Positions 26,400-34,561 are shown, counted from the stretch's first letter. The stretch: DNA of 35,983 nucleotides from Paenibacillus cookii (GCF_018333375.1 NZ_BORW01000042.1:1-35983); one strand, 5' to 3'. A program made the numbers and translations. The notes: generated by a model from the sequence alone, not told the origin.

Positions 26400-29300
26400 A
26401 TGGCCTACTATACGACGTCTTATACCGAAAGCGACCTTGAACAGGCCGCGCTGGAATGGTTCGAAGAACTGAACTACGAAAAAGCTTACGGTCCGGATAT
26501 TTCTCCCGAAGGGGAGTATCCCGAACGGCAATTTTACCATGACGTCATCCTGAAAGACCGGCTGCGCGAGGCGCTTATTCGTATCAATAAACATGTGCCG
26601 CGCGAAGCGATTGAGGAAGCGATCCGGATCGTTGAAGTGCCGCGCAGTCCCAGCCTGCTGATCAATAACAAGGCGTTCCAGAAGATGGTCACCGACGGGA
26701 TCGACGTGCAGTATCAAGCGGCCAATGGCGAATATCCGACAGAGAAAGTATGGCTGTTCGACACCGACCCGGACCGGATCGGCAACAACGATTTTCTGGT
26801 CGTCAACCAGTTTACCGTTGTTGAAAATCAGGGAGAGAAGCGCCCGGATATCGTCGTGTTCGTAAATGGTTTGCCGATCGCCGTATTTGAATTGAAAAGC
26901 GCCTCCAACGAAGAAGTCGGGATCAGCGATGCCTATAATCAGGTCCAGACGTACAAAGGCGCGATACCGTCCCTGTTCACCTACAACTCATTTCTGGTCA
27001 TCAGTGACGGCGTGAATGCGCGGGTAGGAACGCTGACAGCCAATGAAGACCGGTTTATGATGTGGCGCACGATTGATGGCGATGACGTGGCGCCCTCCTC
27101 CCTGCCCCAGCTTGAAGTGCTTGTGAAAGGAATGTTCGAGAAAAGCCGACTGCTTGATATTATCAGGCATTTCGTGCTGTTTCAAACCGATGGGGAGCAT
27201 CTGTTCAAAATATTGGCGGGATACCACCAATACCACGCCACCAACAAGGCGATTGCAAGTACGGAACGGGCGACGATGGACGAAGGAGACCGCAAAATCG
27301 GCGTTATCTGGCATACGCAAGGCTCCGGCAAAAGCTTGTCCATGGTTTTCTACGCGGGAAAACTTGTCCTGACGCTGAACAACCCGACGATCGTCGTGGT
27401 GACGGACCGGAACGATCTGGACGATCAGTTGTTCAGCACGTTCAGCAAGTCGAAGGACTTGCTCAGGCAAACGCCTCAGCAAGCGGAAAATCGGACTCAT
27501 TTGCGTGAGCTTTTGTCAGTGGAGTCGGGCGGGATCATTTTCACAACGGTCCACAAGTTCACCCCCGATGAAAATGAAGACAAGTATCCTGTACTTACGG
27601 AACGCCGCAATGTGATTGTGATTGCGGACGAGGCGCATCGCAGCCAATACGGGTTTCAGGCGGATATGGTCGCCGGGGACGACGAAGCGGCCATTAAGTA
27701 TGGCTATGCCAAGTATATGCGCGATGCGTTGCCGAACGCTTCTTATATTGGCTTTACCGGAACGCCGGTCGAACTGACAGACAAAAATACGCCTGCCGTT
27801 TTCGGTGACTACATCGATATTTACGATATGACCCGAGCCGTAGAAGACGGAACCACGGTCAGAATTTATTATGAAAGCCGCATTGCCCGCCTGGAGTTGT
27901 CGGAGGCGGAGCGCCCGGTCATTGACAGCGAGTATGAGGATATTACGGAGTACCAGGAGTACACGCAGCGGGAGCGTCTGAAGTCGCGTTGGGCCAGGCT
28001 TGAAGCGTTGGCCGGTGCAGAGAAACGGGTCAGGAAAGTCGCGCAGGATGTCGTCGAACATTTCGAGCAGCGGCAGAAAGCCGGCTTCGGCAAAGCGATG
28101 ATTGTTGTGATGTCGCGGCGGATCGCCATCGATATGTACAAAGCGATTGTTGCTCTCCGGCCGGATTGGCATAGTGATGACGACAATGAAGGCAAGATCA
28201 AGATCGTCATGACCGGTAGTTCCAGCGATCCGGAGGAGTGGCAACCGTTTATCGGCAACAAGCGGCGCCGTGAACATCTTGCGAAACGTATGAAAGATGT
28301 GAACGATCCGCTTCAGATCGTCATTGTCCGTGACATGTGGCTGACCGGGTTTGACGTGCCGAGCATGAATACGATGTACATCGACAAGCCGATGAAAGGC
28401 CATAATCTGATGCAGGCGATCGCCCGCGTGAATCGGGTATTCCGCGACAAGCCGGGCGGTCTGATCGTCGATTATATCGGAATTGCGGACTTGCTGAAAT
28501 CGGCGCTTCAACAATATACGGAAAATGACCGAAAAACTGCTGGTATCGATACAGACCAAGCCGTTGACTTTATGCTGGAAAGGCTGCAGCTCATCCGCGA
28601 ATTGCTTCATGGGTATGACTACAGTAAATTCGCTTCGGAGAAAGCAGCCGAACGGATGAAGGCCATTGTTGAGACGGTCGATTACGTACTTGGATTAGGT
28701 GAAGAGAGCAAGCGGAACTTCCTAAATTGGACGACGGAATTGGCAAGAGCCTTCTCGCTTTGCGCGACGACTCCCGCAGCTGAGGAAGTTAATGTCGAAA
28801 TTAGCTTCTTCAAGGCGGTAAAATCTGGTATTATTAAGTTGATAACTGATGAGAACAGAAAGAAAACGACGAAAGAGCTCGACGCCGAGTTGAATCAACT
28901 CATTTCGAAATCGGTCGTATCTGATGAAGTCGTTGATATTCTGGAAGCTGTAGGCTTGCAGAAACCGAACATCGCGATTCTTTCGGACGAATTTTTGGAG
29001 CACGTGCGCGGATTGAAGCAGAAAAACCTGGCGGTGGAACTGCTTCGCAGGCTGCTTCAGGGGAAAGTGAAGGCCGTTTCCCGGACGAGTATCGTGCAAT
29101 CGAAGAAATTTTCAGAGATGCTGGAGGAAGCCATCCGGAAATACAACAACCGCACCATCGAAACGACTCAGGTCATCGAAGAACTCATCCAGATGGCTAA
29201 AGAGATGAATGCGGCCGTCAAACGCGGTGAAGATCTCGGTCTGATCAAGGAAGAACTGGCCTTCTATGACGCTCTAGCTTCGAACGAATCGGCCAAGGAA

Positions 29301-29537
29301 CTGATGGGCGATCTCATGTTGAAGCAAATTGCTCATGAGCTGACTCAAGCAATCAAGAGCAACATTAAGGTCGACTGGACGCTTCGTGAGAATGTACGTG
29401 CTCAGATGCGAATTACCGTCAAGCGGCTGTTGAAGAAATACGGTTACCCGCCGGATCTGGAGAAGATGGCCATTGATCTGGTGCTTCAGCAAGCCGAATT
29501 GATGGCGCAGGCGGAGACGGAAGAGTTTAAATATTAA
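26400..29537 (+). CDS. hsdR: Type I restriction endonuclease subunit HsdR
   Basis: HsdR is the ATP-driven DNA translocase and nuclease of the complex. The 1045-residue protein has the nuclease motif at Asp150 and Glu164-x-Lys166 (PDIVVFVNGLPIAVFELKS), Walker A TQGSGKS (306-312), the DEAH box (410-413), the GFTGTP motif III and helicase motifs in the second RecA domain (IVRDMWLTGFDVPSM, ARVNRVF). The C-terminal third is helical, as in the family. GGAGG lies about 6 bp before the ATG, 17 bp after hsdS. All expected motifs are intact, so the system looks active for restriction. Confidence 0.97.
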   Translation: MAYYTTSYTESDLEQAALEWFEELNYEKAYGPDISPEGEYPERQFYHDVILKDRLREALIRINKHVPREAIEEAIRIVEVPRSPSLLINNKAFQKMVTDGIDVQYQAANGEYPTEKVWLFDTDPDRIGNNDFLVVNQFTVVENQGEKRPDIVVFVNGLPIAVFELKSASNEEVGISDAYNQVQTYKGAIPSLFTYNSFLVISDGVNARVGTLTANEDRFMMWRTIDGDDVAPSSLPQLEVLVKGMFEKSRLLDIIRHFVLFQTDGEHLFKILAGYHQYHATNKAIASTERATMDEGDRKIGVIWHTQGSGKSLSMVFYAGKLVLTLNNPTIVVVTDRNDLDDQLFSTFSKSKDLLRQTPQQAENRTHLRELLSVESGGIIFTTVHKFTPDENEDKYPVLTERRNVIVIADEAHRSQYGFQADMVAGDDEAAIKYGYAKYMRDALPNASYIGFTGTPVELTDKNTPAVFGDYIDIYDMTRAVEDGTTVRIYYESRIARLELSEAERPVIDSEYEDITEYQEYTQRERLKSRWARLEALAGAEKRVRKVAQDVVEHFEQRQKAGFGKAMIVVMSRRIAIDMYKAIVALRPDWHSDDDNEGKIKIVMTGSSSDPEEWQPFIGNKRRREHLAKRMKDVNDPLQIVIVRDMWLTGFDVPSMNTMYIDKPMKGHNLMQAIARVNRVFRDKPGGLIVDYIGIADLLKSALQQYTENDRKTAGIDTDQAVDFMLERLQLIRELLHGYDYSKFASEKAAERMKAIVETVDYVLGLGEESKRNFLNWTTELARAFSLCATTPAAEEVNVEISFFKAVKSGIIKLITDENRKKTTKELDAELNQLISKSVVSDEVVDILEAVGLQKPNIAILSDEFLEHVRGLKQKNLAVELLRRLLQGKVKAVSRTSIVQSKKFSEMLEEAIRKYNNRTIETTQVIEELIQMAKEMNAAVKRGEDLGLIKEELAFYDALASNESAKELMGDLMLKQIAHELTQAIKSNIKVDWTLRENVRAQMRITVKRLLKKYGYPPDLEKMAIDLVLQQAELMAQAETEEFKY

Positions 29538-29546
29538 CTTACAACA

Positions 29547-29586
29547 AGGCGTAGCAACGTGAGTCAATGGGGCTATGCCTTTTAAT
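29547..29586 (+). terminator. Terminator after hsdR
   Basis: AAGGCGTAGC and GCTATGCCTT can form a 10-bp stem with G-T pairs, followed by TTAATATT. The T-run is short, so its strength is uncertain. Confidence 0.55.
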
Positions 29587-29693
29587 ATTCATGAATATCT
29601 TTGTTGTTAGGAGAATTATTATTTGATATATTTGGAATGAGAATATGTGTTCCCGTTTTTTGGGTAATGACTACATTAAAGGAGATGAATATT

Positions 29694-30953
29694 GTGACAG
29701 TTGAACTTAGACAAAATTATAATAAAGTTTTAGAAAATCTAGCAGCGGAACTTGATATATCACCCAGCAAATATCAACAAGCCGTTCAGCGATATACTTC
29801 GGTGGGTAATTGGATTGCGGACGGAGAGTATGATGGTGTTCAGGGTGAACTTCACATTTATACTCAAGGCTCTTTTAGACTTGGTACTGTAGTTAGACCA
29901 CTAAAAGAAGGAGCGGAGTCAGATTACGATATTGACTTAGTGTGTGAACTACCACTGAAAAAGTCTAGTACAACCCCTGCATCATTAAAAAAGTCTATCG
30001 GCGAGAGAATAAAGGAAAACGCTATGTATCAAAAGATGCTTGATAAAGAAAAGAAGCGTTGCTGGACATTAAATTATGCAGAACAAGACGGTATAGGATT
30101 TCATCTTGATATATTGCCTTCCGTTCCCGAATCTGTTGACCTGATTGCTGATTTAATTGGGCATGGCATTCCGGGAGATATAGCCAAAAAGTCGATATCG
30201 ATTACGAATAGAGAAAGAGAAAATGTTTATTCATGGTCATCTAGTAACCCAAACGGGTACGCTGAATGGTTCGAAACAATCAAGAGGCCAGTATTTGAAA
30301 AGATGAAAATAGTACAAAAACAATATATTTTCGAGAACAACAAAGCAATATTCAATCAAATAGATGAGGTTCCAGACCAACTAGTCAAGACACCTTTACA
30401 GAGGGCCATTCAGATTTTAAAACGTCATCGTGATGTTCGATTTGCTGGTCACGAATGGGAAGAGGATAAGCCTATTTCTATGATAATTACTACTTTATCT
30501 GCAAGAGCATACCAACATGAAATGGATTTATATTCAACCATTAAAAATATCGTTGAAAAGCTATCTACGTTAGAACAACTTCTTAATCCAGGAATTAAGT
30601 TCAGCGGAGATATATCAATGCTTCAACTAATAAATAGAAACAAGGATGGGTATTGGATAATTCCTAACCCTGTTAATCCAGCAGAAAATTTTGCTGATCG
30701 TTGGCACGAAAACGGTAATCGGAAAGCTAAAGCGTTTTTTCAATGGATTACCTGGGTTAAGGAAGACTTAGTTGACATTCTTCAACTTTCTGATGTTGGT
30801 AAGATTACAAAAACGCTTGAACAAAGATTCGGTGATAGGATTGTTTCTAAAGCAACGCAAGGTGTTTGGTTATCAATGTCGGAAATTGCCGCAGCAAATG
30901 CTGGAATACCTCATATAGATATTGATAATCCGAGTAAACCATGGAGTTATTAA
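29694..30953 (+). CDS. CBASS CD-NTase (cyclic oligonucleotide synthase)
   Basis: CD-NTases sense infection and make a cyclic nucleotide that activates the effector. The 419-residue protein has the nucleotidyltransferase signature QGSFRLGTVVRP (Gly59-Ser60) followed by SDYDIDLV (Asp79, Asp81) and a third acidic residue at Asp139 (FHLDILPSVP), all needed for catalysis. The GTG at 29694 is chosen because AAAGGAGA lies about 8 bp upstream; an ORF extension to 29601 lacks support. The C terminus ends WSY, not the Gly or Ala described for E1/E2-transferred CD-NTases. First gene of a three-gene operon that is clearly more AT-rich than the hsd genes. The nucleotide product cannot be read from the sequence. 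Confidence 0.9.
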   Translation: MTVELRQNYNKVLENLAAELDISPSKYQQAVQRYTSVGNWIADGEYDGVQGELHIYTQGSFRLGTVVRPLKEGAESDYDIDLVCELPLKKSSTTPASLKKSIGERIKENAMYQKMLDKEKKRCWTLNYAEQDGIGFHLDILPSVPESVDLIADLIGHGIPGDIAKKSISITNRERENVYSWSSSNPNGYAEWFETIKRPVFEKMKIVQKQYIFENNKAIFNQIDEVPDQLVKTPLQRAIQILKRHRDVRFAGHEWEEDKPISMIITTLSARAYQHEMDLYSTIKNIVEKLSTLEQLLNPGIKFSGDISMLQLINRNKDGYWIIPNPVNPAENFADRWHENGNRKAKAFFQWITWVKEDLVDILQLSDVGKITKTLEQRFGDRIVSKATQGVWLSMSEIAAANAGIPHIDIDNPSKPWSY

Positions 30954-30957
30954 TTTT

Positions 30958-31653
30958 ATGGAGTACAATCTTAGCGATAATATTGAAGTTCAATCACTTG
31001 AATTATTCAAGGTTCATAAAAGCTTACAGCTTATAGAAGAAGATGGGAGTATTTGCATAAAAGGGTCACTCCCATTTTCTGCTACACTTTATGGAACTTG
31101 TCCAATTGTTGATTGCTATAATATAAAAATCCACATTCCAACTGACTACCCTAATAAACCGCCAACAACGACAGAGTGTGACGGAAGGATTCCAAGAACA
31201 TTTCATACCAATCCCGATGGAACATTATGTTTGGGTTCACCATTAGAAGTGCGTATGAAATTCAAAGGTAGTTTGCTGAACTATGTTCAGAAACTAATCA
31301 TTCCTTTCCTTTATTCTTTTTCATTTTATGAAAAGTATGGAAAATTGCCGTACGGTGAGCTTTCCCATGGTTCATTAGGTATTGTTGAGAGTTATAAAGA
31401 ACTTTTCGGTGTTTCGGATAGCAAAATTGTATTGGGTTTATTAAACATTCTAGCAAGAGGGAAATATAGGGGGCATCATGATTGTCCATGTGGAAGCAAA
31501 AAAAGACTGAGAAACTGCCATGGGAGCCAGCTTCTTGATTTAATGAATTATCAAAGTAAGGACGAATTTATGTTTGACTTGAACCAATGCTTTAGTGTAA
31601 TTCGAAAAGGAAGGGATAGGAGTGTCAGTAACCAATATTCCCGAAAAAGTTAA
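30958..31653 (+). CDS. CBASS E2-like conjugation protein with SEC-C zinc motif
   Basis: This 231-residue protein resembles ubiquitin-conjugating (E2) enzymes. It shows the beta-strand and Pro-rich loop IKIHIPTDYPNKPPT, then TFHTNPDGTLCLGSP with the likely catalytic Cys91. In CBASS, E2 enzymes attach or prime the CD-NTase. A SEC-C-type zinc motif (CPCGSKKRLRNCHGS: Cys176, Cys178, Cys187, His188) follows at the C-terminal side. No E1 or JAB protease gene is nearby, which places it with the short, E2-only type II systems. The ATG follows the CD-NTase stop by 4 bp, and the next gene overlaps its end by 32 bases, so all three are tightly coupled. Confidence 0.85.
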   Translation: MEYNLSDNIEVQSLELFKVHKSLQLIEEDGSICIKGSLPFSATLYGTCPIVDCYNIKIHIPTDYPNKPPTTTECDGRIPRTFHTNPDGTLCLGSPLEVRMKFKGSLLNYVQKLIIPFLYSFSFYEKYGKLPYGELSHGSLGIVESYKELFGVSDSKIVLGLLNILARGKYRGHHDCPCGSKKRLRNCHGSQLLDLMNYQSKDEFMFDLNQCFSVIRKGRDRSVSNQYSRKS

Positions 31654-32797
31654 AATTCGGTTATGGGGTTTAGCGGCAGGGCGATGTCAATATGAAGGTT
31701 GTAATGAACCGTTGTGGTTGGATACTCTTACTCAACATGAATTCAATGGTGCATATATTGCCCACATAATCGCAGATAGTCCAAATGGTCCACGAGGGGA
31801 TGCAATTCTTTCCGAACAACTGGAAAAAGATATTTCAAATCTCATGTTAATGTGTGATAAACACCATAGACTTATCGATAGAGAGGATGTTGAAGGACAT
31901 CCTGTTGAAAGACTCCGTGAAATGAAAAGAAAACATGAGCAAAGAATACAACTCGTAACATCTATTCTGGATAACATGCAAAGTCATGTATTACTATACG
32001 GTTCTAATATTGGTCAACATAGCTTCCCGTTAAATTGGGATAGAACTACTCCTGCAATGTTATCGATAAGATACCCTGCTGAAAAACCCGCAATTGAGAT
32101 CAGTTTAGGTAATAGTTCCATTCATGATGGAGATGAATTATTTTGGGTTGTAGAACGAGAACAATTGAGGAGGCAGTTTTCCGATAAAGTAAAACGTAGA
32201 ATTGCTCTAGGAGATATTTGTCATCTTTCAGTGTTTGCATTGGCTCCTCAGCCGTTACTTATCGAGTTAGGGACATTAATTTCTGATATTTGTCCTGCTG
32301 ATGTCTATCAGTTACATCGTGAACCTGCGGACTGGGTATGGCAGGAAGACCCCGCGGATTTCAAATACATAATAAATGAACCAGATGAAATTCACCAAGT
32401 TGCAGCATTAAATCTGTCTTTGAGTGCAACCATCGACAATACCCGTATCTTTAAAGTTTTGGGGTCTGAAACCTCAGTATGGACTGTGACTATACAAACT
32501 CCTCATAATGATTTTATGAAGAGTAAGCAACAGTTATCTATGTTTAGGGAAATAATGAGACGATTACTCGATAAAATAAAGGCTGTTCACGGACATGATA
32601 ATATGTTGCATGTGTTCCCAGCTATGCCTGTGTCGGCTGCAGTTGAATTAGGTCGAATATGGATGCCTAAGGCTGACTTACCGTTATGTATATATGATGA
32701 AAATCGCCAACTCGGAGGATTTAAACACACATTAAGCGTAGGCATTGACAGTGGTACCGGAAAGAAATACGCACAGGTTGGATACATGCGCGGTTGA
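31622..32797 (+). CDS. HNH-SAVED effector nuclease (Cap5-like)
   Basis: The likely death effector of the CBASS operon. The N-terminal domain is an HNH nuclease: paired zinc ligands Cys22, Cys27, Cys78 and His81 and the catalytic set around His48 (YIAHII), Asn73 and His82. Residues about 150-391 fit a SAVED domain, which binds the cyclic nucleotide and drives assembly that turns on DNA cleavage, as known for Cap5. The product has 391 residues, close to Cap5. It starts at a GTG after AGGGATAGGA, overlapping the E2-like gene. SAVED assignment rests on overall arrangement and context more than on a short motif. Confidence 0.87.
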   Translation: MSVTNIPEKVKIRLWGLAAGRCQYEGCNEPLWLDTLTQHEFNGAYIAHIIADSPNGPRGDAILSEQLEKDISNLMLMCDKHHRLIDREDVEGHPVERLREMKRKHEQRIQLVTSILDNMQSHVLLYGSNIGQHSFPLNWDRTTPAMLSIRYPAEKPAIEISLGNSSIHDGDELFWVVEREQLRRQFSDKVKRRIALGDICHLSVFALAPQPLLIELGTLISDICPADVYQLHREPADWVWQEDPADFKYIINEPDEIHQVAALNLSLSATIDNTRIFKVLGSETSVWTVTIQTPHNDFMKSKQQLSMFREIMRRLLDKIKAVHGHDNMLHVFPAMPVSAAVELGRIWMPKADLPLCIYDENRQLGGFKHTLSVGIDSGTGKKYAQVGYMRG

Positions 32798-32862
32798 TTT
32801 TTTAAGTCTACCTTAGTAATAATTTTATTCCATAAACTGATTATGGCGTGAAAGCAAAATAA

Positions 32863-33013
32863 GAGTCTAATACTTAATTTTTCTATTTTCATTTTTTGAT
32901 CTTAAGGGATTCCAACACAGTCTAAAACTTATTTCTCAAAAGTTGACGAAGTTCAAATTCAAAAACCGCGCCAAATCAACTATTCCAGTCTAATACTTTA
33001 TTTTCTTCGAACA
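32863..33013 (-). repeat. Transposon L end: three spread TnsB-type sites
   Basis: Inverted copies of the R-end site occur at 32863-32880, 32918-32935 (imperfect) and 32986-33003 (identical to R-end site 1), 55 and 68 bp apart, then the terminus ...GAACA. Three loose sites at the end away from glmS is the Tn7 L-end plan. Confidence 0.92.
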
Positions 33014-33018
33014 ATTGC
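33014..33018 (+). repeat. Target-site duplication, second copy (ATTGC)
   Basis: ATTGC directly follows the transposon terminus and matches 13596-13600. Confidence 0.92.
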
Positions 33019-33112
33019 TGATGATAAATTACAATAAAGTATCGTAAAAAGAAACAAAGTTGCATACTAGAAAACAAAGTCACGTACTAAGAAACAAAGC
33101 TGCGTACTACGT
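33019..33112 (+). repeat. Residual end of a second Tn7-like element
   Basis: Beyond the target duplication lie four direct 20-bp repeats at 33033, 33053, 33073 and 33093, of the form AACAAAGTCACGTACTAAGA; the first is a diverged AATAAAGTATCG copy. Tight 20-bp spacing, AATAAAG-like cores and the same orientation as the glmS-proximal end fit the R end of an older, different Tn7-like element at the same attTn7. The terminus would be near 33019-33022. No tns genes or partner end are visible downstream. Confidence 0.65.
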
Positions 33113-33119
33113 TTAACTG

Positions 33120-33148
33120 AGCCCCCAAAATTCCCGGGGGCTTTTTTC
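33120..33148 (+). terminator. Strong terminator, probably the original glmS terminator
   Basis: AGCCCCC (33120-33126) and GGGGGCT (33136-33142) enclose AAAATTCCC and are followed by TTTTT. No gene lies just before it now, which fits a glmS terminator displaced by the transposons. Confidence 0.85.
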
Positions 33149-33520
33149 TTAAGGTTAGTTAAACGCGCGCCACAACAAAAACTGGGGTTGTTGAATTTAG
33201 CGTTAAAATAATCTGTAAGTCACTGAAATCTTAGTGGGTTCCAAGATCGACCTGTTTCGATAAAGTATGAAAATGATTAATTTCGATCACAGAGTTTGAA
33301 AAACTTTTATCCAAAATCACAGGGGCTGGAAAGCATCGGTTAACCGGCAGTTTAGGGAAGCACCCTAAGGCTGCCGGTTTTATTTTTTTTCGCATCTTTT
33401 CCTGTGGATGGCGGGAAAACGCACTGGTATTAGTCGTCATCAGGATTGGATGGTGTGCGCCGTCAAAAATACATATCTAACGGAACAGCTTACGACAACA
33501 AGTGGATGAGTAGAGACGTC
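33149..33520. other. Gene-free stretch downstream of the attachment site
   Basis: I see no supported ORF on either strand. The only clear structure is the terminator-like hairpin at 33342-33392. It may be leftover DNA from the older element or original glmS-downstream sequence. Confidence 0.4.
33342..33392 (+). terminator. Long terminator hairpin
   Basis: AACCGGCAG and CTGCCGGTT pair, extended by TTAGGG and CCCTAA around AAGCA, then a T-rich tract of about ten bases. The gene it served is not present upstream. Confidence 0.8.
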
Positions 33521-33547
33521 ACTATATAAGGAGGTGATCTGTTACAG

Positions 33548-33706
33548 ATGGCGTTGAAATTGGGTTACTTAGTGATGATTTGCTGGTTAATTTATGTGAT
33601 CTACTTTATACAACCTGTTGATGCCTGGAATGATGATTACCGTGTTACAACCGCTCCATTTATTAGCTTTGCTGGACTGGTTATTTTACAAAGGGCTTTG
33701 AAATAG
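33548..33706 (+). CDS. Small membrane protein, 52 aa
   Basis: A short frame with an almost perfect ribosome-binding site, AAGGAGGTGATC, 8 bp before the ATG. The product has two hydrophobic stretches (about residues 5-21 and 38-49) joined by a polar loop (DAWNDDYR), so it probably spans the membrane twice. I do not recognise the family. The strong binding site and protein-like composition make it credible. Confidence 0.62.
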   Translation: MALKLGYLVMICWLIYVIYFIQPVDAWNDDYRVTTAPFISFAGLVILQRALK

Positions 33707-33796
33707 CGAGCAGGCAGAAATAACTGCATGGAATCGAAAATAATTATTGTTATGAAGCGTCGTTAAAAATCATTATCGGTAGAGGGGAAGTGCTGA

Positions 33797-34444
33797 ATGG
33801 CAATCAAACGATCTCTCGTTGCAATATGTACGGTTTTGTTGATTATCTCAATGATCATTATATTTTTGCAGTTTAAGGAAAACCAGAGCTATGAAAGATA
33901 TATTTCCGCTAAACTAAGTCAATCATTATCGGATTTTTTGACAGCCATACTGGTTAGCGAAGAAACCCTTCATCAATACATTAACAGCGGCAATAAAGAA
34001 ATGTTACCCAATCAGGCGACCATGCTTTGTTACAACTTTAAAACAATCGGCACGGAATATGAAGAATTGCTTCATACCGCAAAATCTTTAAAAAAGGTGA
34101 ACGGCGTACAAACGGACCAAATAACAGCAAACGCTGCTCAGGATATTCATTTTTTTCTGGCTCGGCAACTGATCGGAAACGGAGTCCTCGGGGATTGCAC
34201 ACCCGCTATGTCAACTCTTACGCTTAACGATAAACAATTCGAAAAGATAAAGGGCATCTATGAGATAAGTAAACAATGGTCCGCGATTGCAAAGAATCTA
34301 GTTCCCGAAGCTACGCCAAACGGTGTCGAAAATGTCAATTGGGACCTCGTTGTTAACGATAAAGTGTGGGTGCAGTTATTAAAAGATTACTCAACTTACG
34401 CACATGAATCGGGGATGACGGGGACCAATCAATTTTTCAACTAA
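33797..34444 (+). CDS. Membrane-anchored protein of unknown function
   Basis: I do not recognise this 215-residue protein. An N-terminal hydrophobic helix (about residues 6-24) after a short basic start (MAIKRS) looks like a signal anchor, leaving a mostly helical outer domain with two Cys residues (in MLCYNF and LGDCTPAM) that could form a disulfide. GGGG lies about 9 bp before the ATG. It follows the small membrane protein by 90 bp in the same direction and has its own terminator region downstream. Confidence 0.75.
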   Translation: MAIKRSLVAICTVLLIISMIIIFLQFKENQSYERYISAKLSQSLSDFLTAILVSEETLHQYINSGNKEMLPNQATMLCYNFKTIGTEYEELLHTAKSLKKVNGVQTDQITANAAQDIHFFLARQLIGNGVLGDCTPAMSTLTLNDKQFEKIKGIYEISKQWSAIAKNLVPEATPNGVENVNWDLVVNDKVWVQLLKDYSTYAHESGMTGTNQFFN

Positions 34445-34522
34445 CGGAGACCTGTAGTTCAACACTACAGGGGGTGTCGATCTATACGAGCATCCTGTAG
34501 ATTCGTATATTACTCCTTTGCA

Positions 34523-34557
34523 TGTCCCGATGATGAACTTCATCAGGACATTTTTTT
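34523..34557 (+). terminator. Terminator after the 215-residue protein gene
   Basis: TGTCC..GATGA and TCATC.GGACA pair in a long stem followed by TTTTTTT. Confidence 0.8.
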
Positions 34558-34561
34558 AGAA

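Larger units (their letters stand above)
13601..33013 (+). mobile_element. Tn7-like transposon, 19,413 bp, in attTn7
   Basis: The left boundary begins TGTTCAGTGAAAATAAAG and the right boundary, read inwards, begins TGTTCGAAGAAAATAAAG. The terminal 28 bases agree at 25 positions. A 5-bp duplication, ATTGC, flanks the element. Four close sites at the glmS side and three spread sites at the far side reproduce the asymmetric R and L ends of Tn7. The tns genes start at the glmS side and read inwards, also as in Tn7. Cargo is a type I restriction-modification operon and a CBASS operon. tnsB and tnsE are broken and tnsA looks shortened, so self-mobility is doubtful. Confidence 0.95.

Noticed and set aside
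29601..29693. Longer start for the CD-NTase
   Set aside because: The upstream extension has a poor composition and no ribosome-binding site, while AAAGGAGA is well placed for the GTG at 29694.
29694..32797. Full type II CBASS with E1-E2 (Cap2) and JAB protease (Cap3)
   Set aside because: Only an E2-like fold is present; no adenylating E1 domain or JAB metal motif is found, and the L end follows the effector gene.
13601..33013. CRISPR-associated transposon
   Set aside because: No cas genes, no CRISPR array and no short TniQ. The target selector is a long TnsD and the element sits at attTn7.
33033..33112. Short CRISPR array
   Set aside because: The 20-bp units repeat directly without unique spacers and have AATAAAG-type cores like transposon end sites.
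33231..33440. 69-codon minus-strand frame
   Set aside because: It runs across the strong hairpin at 33342-33392 and has no ribosome-binding site.
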